NCBI RefSeq assembly: GCF_009938015.1 | Contig: NZ_AP021884.1 | Location: 744,001-808,000 of the forward strand | Length of the DNA stretch: 64,000 nt | Origin: Sulfuriferula plumbiphila | GTDB lineage: Bacteria; Pseudomonadota; Gammaproteobacteria; Burkholderiales; Sulfuriferulaceae | Reading direction: 5' to 3' | In this document: piece by piece, positions 17,328 to 25,574 of the stretch | Layout of the letters: the number at the start of each line of letters is the position of its first letter | Position numbering within the stretch: the first letter of the stretch is position 1 | The notes under the pieces: generated by a model | The model's input: only the letters and a program-made list of their open reading frames with translations | Database searches by the model: none | What the model was told of the DNA's origin: nothing | Program-made: the position numbers and the translations under genes

Positions 17328-17900
17328 ATGACGCCAAACCCAGCAGTTGCGCCATCTTTGTCCACCATCACCCTGGCCGGGGGCTGTTTCTGGTGCCTGG
17401 AAGCAGTGTACGAGCGCTTGCAGGGGGTGCATAAGGTGACCTCGGGTTATATGGGCGGCCATACCGGCAACCCCAGCTATGAGGATGTTTGCACAGGTAG
17501 CACCGGTCACGCAGAGGTGGTGCAGATTGAATTCGACCCGGCGGAACTGAAACTCGAAACGCTGCTGGAGGTGTTTTTTACCATACACGACCCTACCACG
17601 CTGAATCGCCAGGGCAACGACCGCGGCACGCAGTATCGCTCAGCGATTTTCTACCATACGCCCGCACAGCAGGCGGCGGCCGAAAAAATGGTCGCGGATC
17701 TGACTGCACGGCAGGTCTGGGCGAACCCGATTGTCACCGAAATCAGTCCGGTCACGACCTTTTATCCGGCAGAGGATTACCACCAGGAGTATTTCCGCAA
17801 CCACTCACAGCAGCCGTATTGCCAACACGTTGTGGCGCCCAAGCTGAGCAAGTTCTTGCAGGTTTTTCCGGACAAAAGCCGCATGTTCGGGCGCGAATAA
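17328..17900 (+). CDS. msrA: Peptide methionine sulfoxide reductase MsrA
   Basis: A 190-residue enzyme that reduces the S-epimer of methionine sulfoxide. The catalytic motif GGCFWCLEA places the nucleophile at Cys20 with Cys23 beside it. GYMGGHTGNPSYEDVCTGSTGHAEVVQI and the YHQEYF segment are typical, and a Cys near the C-terminus (YCQHVV) can resolve the sulfenate. The start at 17328 has a GGAAG site; the frame extends further upstream without similarity. No signal peptide, so it is cytoplasmic. MsrB for the R-epimer is at 38.5 kb. Confidence 0.95.
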   Translation: MTPNPAVAPSLSTITLAGGCFWCLEAVYERLQGVHKVTSGYMGGHTGNPSYEDVCTGSTGHAEVVQIEFDPAELKLETLLEVFFTIHDPTTLNRQGNDRGTQYRSAIFYHTPAQQAAAEKMVADLTARQVWANPIVTEISPVTTFYPAEDYHQEYFRNHSQQPYCQHVVAPKLSKFLQVFPDKSRMFGRE

Positions 17901-17901
17901 A

Positions 17902-18078
17902 ATGGCCAGCAAAACCCTGAATACCCGGCAGAAGCAAGTGTTCCAGGTGCCGCAGCAGAAACCGCGCAATACTGCTGCGCTGGCGTTGCGCGGCAAGCCG
18001 GGTGGCGCCGACGGCAAGGGCAGCGGCGCGCAACGCGCGGCATTGAAGCGTTTGCTGAAACGCGGCGAAAACCAATAA
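17902..18078 (+). CDS. Small basic hypothetical protein
   Basis: A 58-codon ORF that starts one base after the msrA stop. The product is very rich in Lys, Arg, Gln and Ala (about 15 basic residues) and has no hydrophobic core, which suggests a nucleic-acid- or ribosome-associated peptide or a disordered protein. Tight spacing after msrA supports co-translation. I do not recognise the family. Confidence 0.5.
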   Translation: MASKTLNTRQKQVFQVPQQKPRNTAALALRGKPGGADGKGSGAQRAALKRLLKRGENQ

Positions 18079-18147
18079 ACCGTGAAAAAGCCGTTAACCA
18101 AGGGAGGCACGGGGAAATGACAAAGGCAAAAATGGAAAGACAAAAAT

Positions 18148-18180
18148 CAAGTCCGGAGAGGGACTTGGCTTTTGCTTTCC
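18148..18180. terminator. Bidirectional terminator between msrA and the rhodanese gene
   Basis: CAAGTCC (18148-18154) and GGACTTG (18161-18167) form a perfect 7-bp stem with a 6-base loop. On the minus strand it is followed by ATTTTTGTC and on the plus strand by GCTTTTGCTTT, so it can serve both converging units. Outer sequences also pair (CACGGGGAAAT with ATTTCCCGTG). Confidence 0.7.
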
Positions 18181-18247
18181 TGTATTCCCTATTTCCCGTG
18201 ACCGTGGTTAGTGGCGTTTTTTAGGCTTGAACCGATTGGCGCGTGTA

Positions 18248-18631
18248 TTAGGCGTCGAAGCTGGTGGTGCCTGTTACCACTGGCTGGCCAGCGTTGACCC
18301 AGGCTTCAAAGCCACCCACCATGGATACCGGCCTGGTGTAGCCCAGACGCTGCAGGTTGAGGGTGGCCAGCGCAGAGCGGCCACCGGTTTTGCAATACAG
18401 CAGGATTTCGGCATCCTTGTTGGCCAGGGCGGGATGATCGCTGGTTTTGAATTCCAGCACGCCGCGCGGAATGTTCACCGCATTGGGCAAGCGTCCGGCA
18501 TCGAATTCGGCCGGTTCGCGCACGTCAATCACCACGGCACCTGCGCTAATGCGCTGGGCAGCGCTGTTGGCATCGACTTCCCTGATCTGGGCTTTGGCTT
18601 CTGCGACGAGTTGTTGAGGCGTCATGCTCAT
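18248..18631 (-). CDS. Rhodanese-like sulfurtransferase
   Basis: A 127-residue single-domain rhodanese. VVIDVREPAEFDAGRLPNAVNIPRG is the conserved N-terminal block, and Cys80 in LLYCKTGGRSA is the persulfide-carrying active-site residue with its six-residue loop. No signal peptide, so it is cytoplasmic. It follows a truncated haemoglobin gene by 20 bases on the same strand. Likely roles are sulfane-sulfur transfer or detoxification, consistent with a sulfur-oxidising lifestyle, but the donor and acceptor are unknown. Confidence 0.88.
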   Translation of the reverse strand: MSMTPQQLVAEAKAQIREVDANSAAQRISAGAVVIDVREPAEFDAGRLPNAVNIPRGVLEFKTSDHPALANKDAEILLYCKTGGRSALATLNLQRLGYTRPVSMVGGFEAWVNAGQPVVTGTTSFDA

Positions 18632-18651
18632 TGGGTTTCTCCTGTAAAAAA

Positions 18652-19050
18652 TCAGTGTTGATTGCGCATGTGGTCGGCCACTTTAGCAAATGCGGCAGAC
18701 AGTTCGTTGCGCAGTTGCTGGTCTTTGACCACCTCTTGCAAGGCGGTGTCCATGCATAGCAGCCACTGGTCGCGCTCGGATGCGCTGATCGGAAAAGACA
18801 GGTGGCGGCGGCGCAGCATGGGGTGACCGTATTCTTGCACATACAGTTGCGGTCCGCCCATCCAGCCGCACAGGAATTTGAACAATTTGTCTTCCGAGCC
18901 CTGCAGGTTTTCCGGGTGCAGTTTGCGGACGCCGTAGGACTCGGGCAGTTCGTCCATGATCTGGTAAAAGCGCTTGACCAACGTGCGTACCTGATCAGCG
19001 CCGCCGATGCGGTGGTAGTGGCTGGTGATGGTTGTGATTTCAGCTTGCAT
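18652..19050 (-). CDS. Group II truncated haemoglobin
   Basis: A 132-residue 2-on-2 globin. The F-helix block QEYGHPMLRRRHLSFPIS places the proximal haem ligand at His83 (His76 is the conserved GHP residue), and Trp95 is the group II G8 tryptophan. It probably binds oxygen or handles NO and peroxide near the membrane. It is transcribed with the rhodanese gene, a pairing that suggests redox or sulfur-stress duty; this is inference. Confidence 0.9.
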   Translation of the reverse strand: MQAEITTITSHYHRIGGADQVRTLVKRFYQIMDELPESYGVRKLHPENLQGSEDKLFKFLCGWMGGPQLYVQEYGHPMLRRRHLSFPISASERDQWLLCMDTALQEVVKDQQLRNELSAAFAKVADHMRNQH

Positions 19051-19346
19051 GGTTCTCCTGTTCGCCTCCGCGCCGGTTAGGCCATAGCGCCATCACTCAG
19101 GCGTGGTATGCGCAGCTTCATATTGGGCAGCTATATTATCCTACTTGTGCTGGATGAAGGCGAGCATACATGACGCCGCCGACAGCGGCCAGATAAGCAG
19201 CCATGACGCGGCGCAGGCCCATGAAATAGCTCACACCAGGTTGTCCTTTGACGAGGGTGAGCGTCAGCACTCACTGCCATGAGTGCCTGGCCGTGGGGAA
19301 CCCGGCTCGAAAGTGATCGGCGAGCCCGAGCAGCATGTTGCCGTGT
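19051..19346. other. Intergenic region upstream of the truncated haemoglobin
   Basis: About 296 bases. A minus-strand frame around 19145-19320 encodes GLADHFRAGFPTARHSW, a stop, then a 43-codon hydrophobic stretch with many Met and Val codons. It may be a decayed membrane-protein gene or chance. No terminator or clear promoter pair was found. Confidence 0.4.
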
Positions 19347-20198
19347 TCATTGCGGTGTTTCTTCAACTTTTACCCAGACATTCCCCTGGGTGGAATTGTT
19401 GCCACTGGCATGGCCAGGTAACGCCTTGTTTTGCTGATTATTCCGGGTGTCGGCAGCGCCAAGTTGCGTCCATTCGCCAAGCCGGGTGGTGATGGTGGTG
19501 GAAAGTCGTTGCACGTTGATTGCGCCATTGCCCGCCGGGCTATCCAGTTGCGGGCTGATTTCCAGCGTCACGCGCCGGCCATTGAGGTGCGGCGTAGCGT
19601 AAAAACCGCTGCCGATGTCACGGTATACCGTGCTGTCCGAAATAATGGCACCACTGGGTGACAGATAGACTTGATGCAGCCGCATGGGCAGGGACACGCC
19701 GGCCTGAATGTAGGCGCGCCCGCCATCGGCCACGCGCAGTATCTGGCCGACTTGCTCTGCACGGTTGTGCTGGCGGTTGTCCAGGCGCACGTCAGCAGCG
19801 CTGCTGCCGCCGTGTACGCTGGCAGTGACGCCGTCGCGGCCAGAAATGGGCTGGTGCAGCGGTAGCGAATCGCCGCCGCCACTGCGGCTGGCCACCGCCA
19901 GTTCGTGCTGCTGGCTGTTTTGCTGGCGGTGCTGGCTGACATAAATCAGCAACTGGCGTACCGGTTTGTCGAGTGCCGCCAGTGCAGCTTTGATCTGCGC
20001 GCGATTGGCGCTGGAGGCGCGCAAGATAATCTGGTCGTTGATGCCGGTCAGCACACCGCCCGGTTCCAGCAGCGGGCGCAGTGCCGGCAGCACTTCGTTG
20101 GCGCTGCGGTTTTGCAGGGTGATCACTTCCATCCCGTTGGCCAGCGCCAGTGCGGGCAACAGGCAGAAGAGTGCGATGACGCGGTGCAGCGCGCGCAT
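19347..20198 (-). CDS. Secretin N-domain-containing exported protein
   Basis: A 283-residue protein with a signal peptide (about 1-20) and an N1-type secretin domain: MEVITLQNRSANEVLPALRPLLEPGGVLTG and RAQIKAALAALDKPVRQLLIYV are the repeated ring-forming module of type II/IV secretins. The rest contains RRVTLEISPQLDS and QRLSTTITTRLGEW-like strands recalling the secretin core, but the whole is too short to build a full gate. It may be a peripheral factor or a reduced secretin. No other secretion genes are adjacent. It shares direction with the SoxH-like gene two bases upstream. Confidence 0.7.
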   Translation of the reverse strand: MRALHRVIALFCLLPALALANGMEVITLQNRSANEVLPALRPLLEPGGVLTGINDQIILRASSANRAQIKAALAALDKPVRQLLIYVSQHRQQNSQQHELAVASRSGGGDSLPLHQPISGRDGVTASVHGGSSAADVRLDNRQHNRAEQVGQILRVADGGRAYIQAGVSLPMRLHQVYLSPSGAIISDSTVYRDIGSGFYATPHLNGRRVTLEISPQLDSPAGNGAINVQRLSTTITTRLGEWTQLGAADTRNNQQNKALPGHASGNNSTQGNVWVKVEETPQ

Positions 20199-20200
20199 GG

Positions 20201-21151
20201 CTATTTGTCCAGCGCTTCTTTTTCCATCAACAGATAGGTATTGTAGGCGTTGGGGCGGTTGGCCTGCGCGAAAGCAGGCAGTTTGGCGTATTTGGACCAG
20301 TCGGTGCGTGCGTAGGCTTCGTCGAATGGCACCAGATCGCGTACTGCTTTACCCATTTCGGCGCGCACATAATTGAGATAATCGCGGGTCAGGGTCAGGT
20401 CAGCCAGCGGCGCAGTGGAAACCGCGCCATGCCCCGGCACCAGTACGCGCGGCTTCAATGCGATGAGCTTGTTGAGCGAGGCCAGCCAGGCTTTGCTGTC
20501 GGCGTCGCCGACGAACGGCACGCGGCCTTTGAATACCAGGTCGCCCGCGTACAGCACGCCATCTTCCTGCACCAGCATGGCCATGTCCTCGGCAGAGTGC
20601 GCCGGGCCGACATAACGCAATGCAAAATGGATGCCGCCCATGTCGAAATCGGTATCGCCGTCCAGCCATTTGTCAGCAGGGGTGAGATGCGTATTTTCGT
20701 CCACCCACGGGAACAGCACTTCCTTGCGCTGCGCCAGGCGATCGGCGGCGGCCTCGGTATTGACCGCGCCCTGGCCGTTTTTATGCGCCCACACTTCCGC
20801 GCCCAGCGCCTTGAATACCTGGGTGCCGTAATAGTGGTCGGCATGGTAGTGGCTGATGATGACGCGTTTGATCGGCTGCCTGGTGATCTTGTGGATTTGT
20901 TTGACCATCTCGGCCGCCAGCGATGGTGTGCCCAGCGTATCGAATACCACCACTCCGGCCGGAGTGACGACAAATCCGGCGTTGGACATGTAGCCCTCGT
21001 TGGCAGAAGAGGCGGCGCCGGATAGCCCCTGCACGTAGTAGCTATGGGCACCCACTTTGATCGGTGTGACCTTGACGCCGACAGCGGCGTATTCCGCACC
21101 ATGGGCGAATGAAACCAGACAGGCCAGGAATATCGCGACGAGTGTTTTCAT
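20201..21151 (-). CDS. Exported metallo-beta-lactamase-fold hydrolase (SoxH-like)
   Basis: A 316-residue periplasmic MBL-fold protein. A signal peptide covers residues 1-19. The metal motif HYHADHYYG gives His101, His103, Asp105 and His106, and later ligands are in YVGPAHSAEDM, LYAGDLVF and VPGHGA. It resembles SoxH and quinoprotein-relay-type zinc hydrolases, often found with sulfur-oxidation genes, whose substrates are mostly unproven. It is followed two bases later by the secretin-domain gene, so the two form a small unit. Confidence 0.82.
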   Translation of the reverse strand: MKTLVAIFLACLVSFAHGAEYAAVGVKVTPIKVGAHSYYVQGLSGAASSANEGYMSNAGFVVTPAGVVVFDTLGTPSLAAEMVKQIHKITRQPIKRVIISHYHADHYYGTQVFKALGAEVWAHKNGQGAVNTEAAADRLAQRKEVLFPWVDENTHLTPADKWLDGDTDFDMGGIHFALRYVGPAHSAEDMAMLVQEDGVLYAGDLVFKGRVPFVGDADSKAWLASLNKLIALKPRVLVPGHGAVSTAPLADLTLTRDYLNYVRAEMGKAVRDLVPFDEAYARTDWSKYAKLPAFAQANRPNAYNTYLLMEKEALDK

Positions 21152-21261
21152 GGGTGTGCCCTCCTTGTATTATCGTGTTTCCTGGGCATTGTACGCGCGA
21201 CAGTCGGCGCTGCGGTATGGTATCTTCACAGCGTCGTAGACAGGCTCATTGAGGACAGATT

Positions 21262-21792
21262 TTGATCAAGAAGAATTGGCTGCCTTTCGTGCTGGCGTTC
21301 GTGCTGCCGATCGTGCTGGTGTTCTGGTGGTGGGGCGGATTCAACCGGGCGACGATCGGGCAGACGGTGTCAGGCCCCTATCATTATGTCTACGCCGAAC
21401 ACACCGGCGACTACGGCAAGATACCCGACATCCAGATCAAGGTTGCCGATGCGCTGCGCGCCCAGGGCATCACGCCGGGTGCGCCCATCGCCATTCTCTA
21501 CGACGATCCGCGCACCACGCCCAAAAGCCGGCAGCGTGCGCGCGTCGGCTATTTGTTGGCACCGGGTGTGTCCATCAAGGCGCCGCTGCAAGTGGGTGAC
21601 ATTGCTGCGCGCCCGGTGCTCGCGGCGCGCGTGCAGGCCAGCATGTTGCTGGCACCCAGCACTGCCTACCAGGCATTGCACGATTACCTCAAGACCAGCG
21701 GCCAGGATATCCGCATGCCCACGGTGGAGATTTATGTGCCGGGAAAATCCATCAACCAGATGGGTATTCTCACCGTGGAAATGCCAATTTAA
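21262..21792 (+). CDS. Membrane-anchored GyrI-like/effector-binding domain protein
   Basis: A 176-residue protein with an N-terminal membrane anchor (about residues 6-24) followed by a domain that recalls GyrI-like small-molecule-binding folds: a GPYHYVYAEHTGDYGKI segment and a second similar half ending in VEIYVPGKSINQMGILTVEMPI. A TTG start with GAGGAC upstream is the only one that fits. It is followed closely by the CobD-like gene. Its ligand and role are unknown. Confidence 0.6.
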   Translation: MIKKNWLPFVLAFVLPIVLVFWWWGGFNRATIGQTVSGPYHYVYAEHTGDYGKIPDIQIKVADALRAQGITPGAPIAILYDDPRTTPKSRQRARVGYLLAPGVSIKAPLQVGDIAARPVLAARVQASMLLAPSTAYQALHDYLKTSGQDIRMPTVEIYVPGKSINQMGILTVEMPI

Positions 21793-21807
21793 CCGGCAGG
21801 CGGCGCG

Positions 21808-22731
21808 ATGACCTTCTTCTCACTGCTCGCCGCCCTGCTGCTCGAACATTTCCGGCCGCTCGGCCACCCGCTGCCGCATTACCAGGCGTTTTGGCGCTAC
21901 GCCCAATACATCGAGCGCCAGCTCAACACCGGGCAATATCAGCATGGCGTGCTTGCCTGGCTGGTGGCGGTGTTGCCCGTCCTGATTACGGTTGGCGTGG
22001 TGTATTTCCTGCTGGGTGCGGCAAGTCCGCTGCTGGCCTGGGCGTGGAGCGCGCTGGTGGTGTATGTGACGCTGGGCTTCAAGTATTTCAGCAAAATCAG
22101 CGCGCGCATCGCGCGCGCGCTGGAAGCGGGCGACCTGGACACTGCGCGTAACGCATTGGCCGAATGGCGCGGCCTGGATGCCAGCATGCTGAATGCCGAC
22201 GATATCGCCCGGCTCGCCACCGAACGCACCCTGGAGAGCGCGCATCGGCAGATGTTCGGAGTGATTGTGTGCTTTGTATTGCTGTCGCCGCTGGGGCCGG
22301 TGGGTGCGGTACTGTATCGCCTGGCCTCGATTCTCGGGCGCAAGTGGGGCAGTGCGGGCAGTGCCGGACAGTTTGGTGAATTTGCCGCACGTGTGTATTA
22401 CTGGATTAACTGGATTCCGGCACGGCTCACCGCACTGAGCTTTGCCGTGGCGGGTGATTTCGAGGATGCCATGTATTGCTGGCGTACCCAGGCGCAGGAC
22501 TGGCCTGATGCCAGCGAAGGGATCGTGCTGGCCAGCGGCGCCGGCGCACTCGGGGTGCGCCTGGGGCTGGCGATCAGCGCTGCGGGCGGGCGGCTGCAGC
22601 GTCCCGAGCTCGGCCTCGGCGACAGCGCCGATGCGCAATACCTGGGCAGCGCGGTGAGCCTGAGCTGGCGCGTACTCGGGCTGTGGCTTCTGACATTGCT
22701 GCTGATTACACTGGCCAAGCTGGCGGGATAA
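21808..22731 (+). CDS. CobD/CbiB-family membrane protein
   Basis: A 307-residue integral membrane protein with about five helices, similar in layout to CobD/CbiB (adenosylcobinamide-phosphate synthase) and AmpE-like proteins. Landmarks are LLLEHFRPLGHP at the N-terminus, SPLGPVGAVLYRLAS in the middle and FAVAGDFEDAMYCWRTQ later. No other cobalamin genes are near, and many betaproteobacterial members of this family are annotated only by similarity, so the cobalamin role is doubtful. It is clustered with the preceding GyrI-like gene and the following nucleoside-recognition gene. Confidence 0.7.
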   Translation: MTFFSLLAALLLEHFRPLGHPLPHYQAFWRYAQYIERQLNTGQYQHGVLAWLVAVLPVLITVGVVYFLLGAASPLLAWAWSALVVYVTLGFKYFSKISARIARALEAGDLDTARNALAEWRGLDASMLNADDIARLATERTLESAHRQMFGVIVCFVLLSPLGPVGAVLYRLASILGRKWGSAGSAGQFGEFAARVYYWINWIPARLTALSFAVAGDFEDAMYCWRTQAQDWPDASEGIVLASGAGALGVRLGLAISAAGGRLQRPELGLGDSADAQYLGSAVSLSWRVLGLWLLTLLLITLAKLAG

Positions 22732-22734
22732 ATT

Positions 22735-23964
22735 TTGCTGAACGCAATCTGGGTCGGTTTTTTTCTCATTGCGTTTGTCTTCGCTGCCGTCAACCTGGTG
22801 TTTTTCGGCCATGCCGACAGTTTTGCGCTGGTGATGAAAGCGGCCTTCGACGCGGCAAAAAACGGCTTCGAAATCGCCCTGGGGCTGACCGGTGTGATGG
22901 CGTTGTGGCTGGGCGTGATGCGGGTGGGCGAGCGTGCCGGTTTTTTGCAAGGGCTGACCTGGCTGATGGCACCGCTGTTTCAGCGCCTGTTCCCCGACGT
23001 GCCGCGCAACCACCCTGCGCTGGGTGCCATCACCATGAACATGGCGGCCAACATGCTGGGGCTGGACAATGCCGCCACGCCGATCGGCATCAAGGCCATG
23101 CAGGAATTGCAGACCCTCAACCCGGACAAGAAAACCGCTTCGGACGCGCAGATTCTGTTTCTGGTGATCAATGCGTCCTCGGTTACGCTGCTGCCGGTGA
23201 CCATCTTCACTTATCGCGCCCAGGCCGGGGCGCACGACCCCACTGATGTGTTCATTCCCATCCTCATCGCGACTTATTGCTCGACCATGGCTGGCTTGCT
23301 GGCGACGGCGTTTTACCAGCGTATCAACCTGCTTGATCGTGTAGTGCTGGCTTATCTTGCCGCAATCAGTGCAGCGGTGTTCGGCCTGGTGGCGTATTTC
23401 GCGCAATTGCCGGCGGCGCAGATGCTGCACCAGTCGGCGCTGGTGAGTAACGTGCTGTTGTTCGGCCTGGTCACGCTGTTTATCGGCGGCGCGGCGGTCA
23501 AGCGCGTCAATGCCTACGAAGCGTTTATCGAGGGCGCCAGGGATGGTTTCCATACCGCCGTCACCATTATCCCGTATCTTGTTGCGATGCTGGTGGCGAT
23601 TGCCGTATTGCGCGCCAGCGGCGCGCTGGATTTGCTGATGAATGGCGTGCGCAGCGGCGTGGCAATGCTGGGCTGGGACACCCGCTTCGTCGATGCGCTG
23701 CCGACCGCGCTGATGAAGCCGCTGTCCGGCAGCGGTGCGCGCGCGATGATGATCGATACCATGCACAGCTTCGGCGCGGATTCTTTCGCCGGGCGGCTCG
23801 CTTCCGTGATCCAGGGTAGTACCGAAACCACTTTTTATGTGCTCGCCGTGTATTTCGGTGCGGTCGGCATCCAGCGCGTACGCCATGCCATTGTCTGCGG
23901 CTTGTTGGCGGATCTGGGCGGGCTGGTCGCGGCGATTGCAGTGACGTATCTGTTTTTTGGGTAA
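22735..23964 (+). CDS. Nucleoside-recognition (Gate) domain membrane protein, SpmA-SpmB fusion
   Basis: A 409-residue membrane protein formed from two Gate-domain halves resembling SpmA (residues 1-200) and SpmB (about 225-409). HPALGAITMNMAANMLGLDNAATPIG and KPLSGSGARAMMIDTMHSFGADSFAG are the conserved blocks of the two halves. In sporulating bacteria these act in spore core dehydration. In Proteobacteria the fused form has an unknown transport role. The TTG at 22735 comes three bases after the previous stop, and the gene ends before a hairpin repeat. Confidence 0.8.
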   Translation: MLNAIWVGFFLIAFVFAAVNLVFFGHADSFALVMKAAFDAAKNGFEIALGLTGVMALWLGVMRVGERAGFLQGLTWLMAPLFQRLFPDVPRNHPALGAITMNMAANMLGLDNAATPIGIKAMQELQTLNPDKKTASDAQILFLVINASSVTLLPVTIFTYRAQAGAHDPTDVFIPILIATYCSTMAGLLATAFYQRINLLDRVVLAYLAAISAAVFGLVAYFAQLPAAQMLHQSALVSNVLLFGLVTLFIGGAAVKRVNAYEAFIEGARDGFHTAVTIIPYLVAMLVAIAVLRASGALDLLMNGVRSGVAMLGWDTRFVDALPTALMKPLSGSGARAMMIDTMHSFGADSFAGRLASVIQGSTETTFYVLAVYFGAVGIQRVRHAIVCGLLADLGGLVAAIAVTYLFFG

Positions 23965-23972
23965 TGCGCTTT

Positions 23973-24033
23973 GCCACGGGGAACACCGGGAGCACAGAGG
24001 ATGTTGCGCGTTTTTCCCGGCGAACCCCGTGGC
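23973..24033. repeat. Hairpin-forming intergenic repeat
   Basis: GCCACGGGG (23973-23981) and CCCCGTGGC (24025-24033) are a perfect 9-bp inverted repeat around an A/G-rich middle, followed by GAATTTT. It resembles dispersed CACGGAGAACACGGAG-type intergenic repeats known from many proteobacterial genomes and may also terminate the upstream unit. Confidence 0.5.
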
Positions 24034-24059
24034 GAATTTTGTCTGAGTAATGTGGTGAA

Positions 24060-25556
24060 ATGAACGAATATTCAATCCTGGCGGCAGTGGATCTCGGTTC
24101 CAACAGCTTCAAGCTGCAGGTGGCGCGGGTAGTGGACGACCAGATTTATCCGCTGGATGCGCTCAAGGAACCGGTACGGCTGGCGGCGGGCGTGGATGCG
24201 GACAAGCGTCTCGATGCGGCCTCGCAGCAACGCGCGCTCGATTGCCTGAAACGCTTCGGCGAGCGTTTACGTGGCCTGCCGCGAGGCGCGGTGCGCTGTG
24301 TGGGTACCAGCGCGCTGCGCATCGCGGAAAATGCCGAGGCGTTTCTGGAAAATGCAGAAGCGGCGCTGGGCTATCCGATCGAGGTGATTGCCGGGCGCGA
24401 AGAGGCGCGGCTGGTCTACATCGGTGTCGCGCACAGCCTGCCTGCCAGCAACCAGCCCCGGCTGGTGGTGGACATTGGTGGCGGTTCCACCGAGTGTATC
24501 GTTGGCAAAGGCTACACGCCGCACCTGATGGAGAGCCTGCACATGGGCTGCGTCAATTTCACCCAGCGCTTTTTCCCGGGCGGCCGCATTGACAAGCATG
24601 GTATGAAGCAGGCCGAGCTTACCGCCCGCGCCGAGGTGCAGACCATCGTCGCCAGCTACGCCGGGCAATGGCGCGACGCGGTGGGATCGAGCGGTTCGGC
24701 GCGGGCGCTGGCCGATGTATTGATGCACAACGGCTGGGCCGAATCCGGCATCACCCGCGCAGGTCTGGCGACGTTGCGTGCCCAGCTGCTTCGCGCCGGC
24801 AGCCTGGACAAGCTGGAGCTACCCGGCCTGAAATCCGACCGCAAGCCGGTGATTGCCGGGGGCTTTGCCATCATGAGCGGCGTATTCGCCGAATTCGGTA
24901 TCGAGCATATGACCGCTGCCGATGGCGCGCTGCGCGAGGGTGTGCTGTACGACTTGATGGGACGTTTCCATCATCGCGACATGCGCGCCGCCACCGTGGA
25001 GCAGTTCATGCGCCGCTATCATGTGGATACACGCCAGGCAGTGCGGGTGACCGCGCTGGCTGTCAGGCTGTTTGACCAGTTGCAAGCGGATGCGACGACT
25101 GACACTGCCAAGCTGCGTGCATTTTTGCAGTGGGCGGCACAGTTGCACGAAATCGGTATTTCGATTGCCCACTCCGGCTACCATAAACACGGCGCGTATA
25201 TCCTGGCCAACGCCGACATGCCGGGTTTTTCGCGCATGGATCAGGCGCTGCTGGCACGTCTGGTGCGAGCGCAGCGTGGCGGCCTGAACAAGCTGCCTGA
25301 ATTCCAGCCCGATAGCCTGGAGCCGACCGAACCTGCCACACGCCTGGCGGTGCTGGCGCTGCGGCTGGCCGTGCTGTTCTACCGCAGCCGTGCGGATGTG
25401 GCGCTGCCCGAGTTGCGTCTGGCGTGTCGCGATCAGACATGCCAGCTCTCCCTGGCGGCAGAGTGGCTGGCGGATAACCCGCTGACGGCAACGGCGCTGG
25501 AAGAAGAAAAGGCTGATTTGAAAGCGGTCGGGCTAAAGCTGACGTATCCTGGCTGA
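24060..25556 (+). CDS. ppx: Exopolyphosphatase / guanosine pentaphosphate phosphohydrolase family
   Basis: A 498-residue Ppx/GppA enzyme that trims phosphate from polyphosphate ends or converts pppGpp to ppGpp. The ASKHA-fold phosphate loops are VDLGSNSFKLQVAR near residue 10 and VVDIGGGSTECIVG near 140. Residues about 315-498 form the HD-like C-terminal domain (QWAAQLHEIGISIAHSGYHKHGAYIL). It converges on ppk with only 18 bases between the stops. This pairing of synthesis and degradation genes supports the polyphosphate role. Confidence 0.93.
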   Translation: MNEYSILAAVDLGSNSFKLQVARVVDDQIYPLDALKEPVRLAAGVDADKRLDAASQQRALDCLKRFGERLRGLPRGAVRCVGTSALRIAENAEAFLENAEAALGYPIEVIAGREEARLVYIGVAHSLPASNQPRLVVDIGGGSTECIVGKGYTPHLMESLHMGCVNFTQRFFPGGRIDKHGMKQAELTARAEVQTIVASYAGQWRDAVGSSGSARALADVLMHNGWAESGITRAGLATLRAQLLRAGSLDKLELPGLKSDRKPVIAGGFAIMSGVFAEFGIEHMTAADGALREGVLYDLMGRFHHRDMRAATVEQFMRRYHVDTRQAVRVTALAVRLFDQLQADATTDTAKLRAFLQWAAQLHEIGISIAHSGYHKHGAYILANADMPGFSRMDQALLARLVRAQRGGLNKLPEFQPDSLEPTEPATRLAVLALRLAVLFYRSRADVALPELRLACRDQTCQLSLAAEWLADNPLTATALEEEKADLKAVGLKLTYPG

Positions 25557-25574
25557 AACGGCTCAAGGGCGCCC

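Noticed and set aside
21820..24075. A 751-codon open frame on the minus strand
   Set aside because: It runs antisense to the CobD-like and SpmA-SpmB-like genes, which have clear family features. Its product is Gln/Arg/His-rich with no domain, as expected of a shadow of GC-rich coding DNA.
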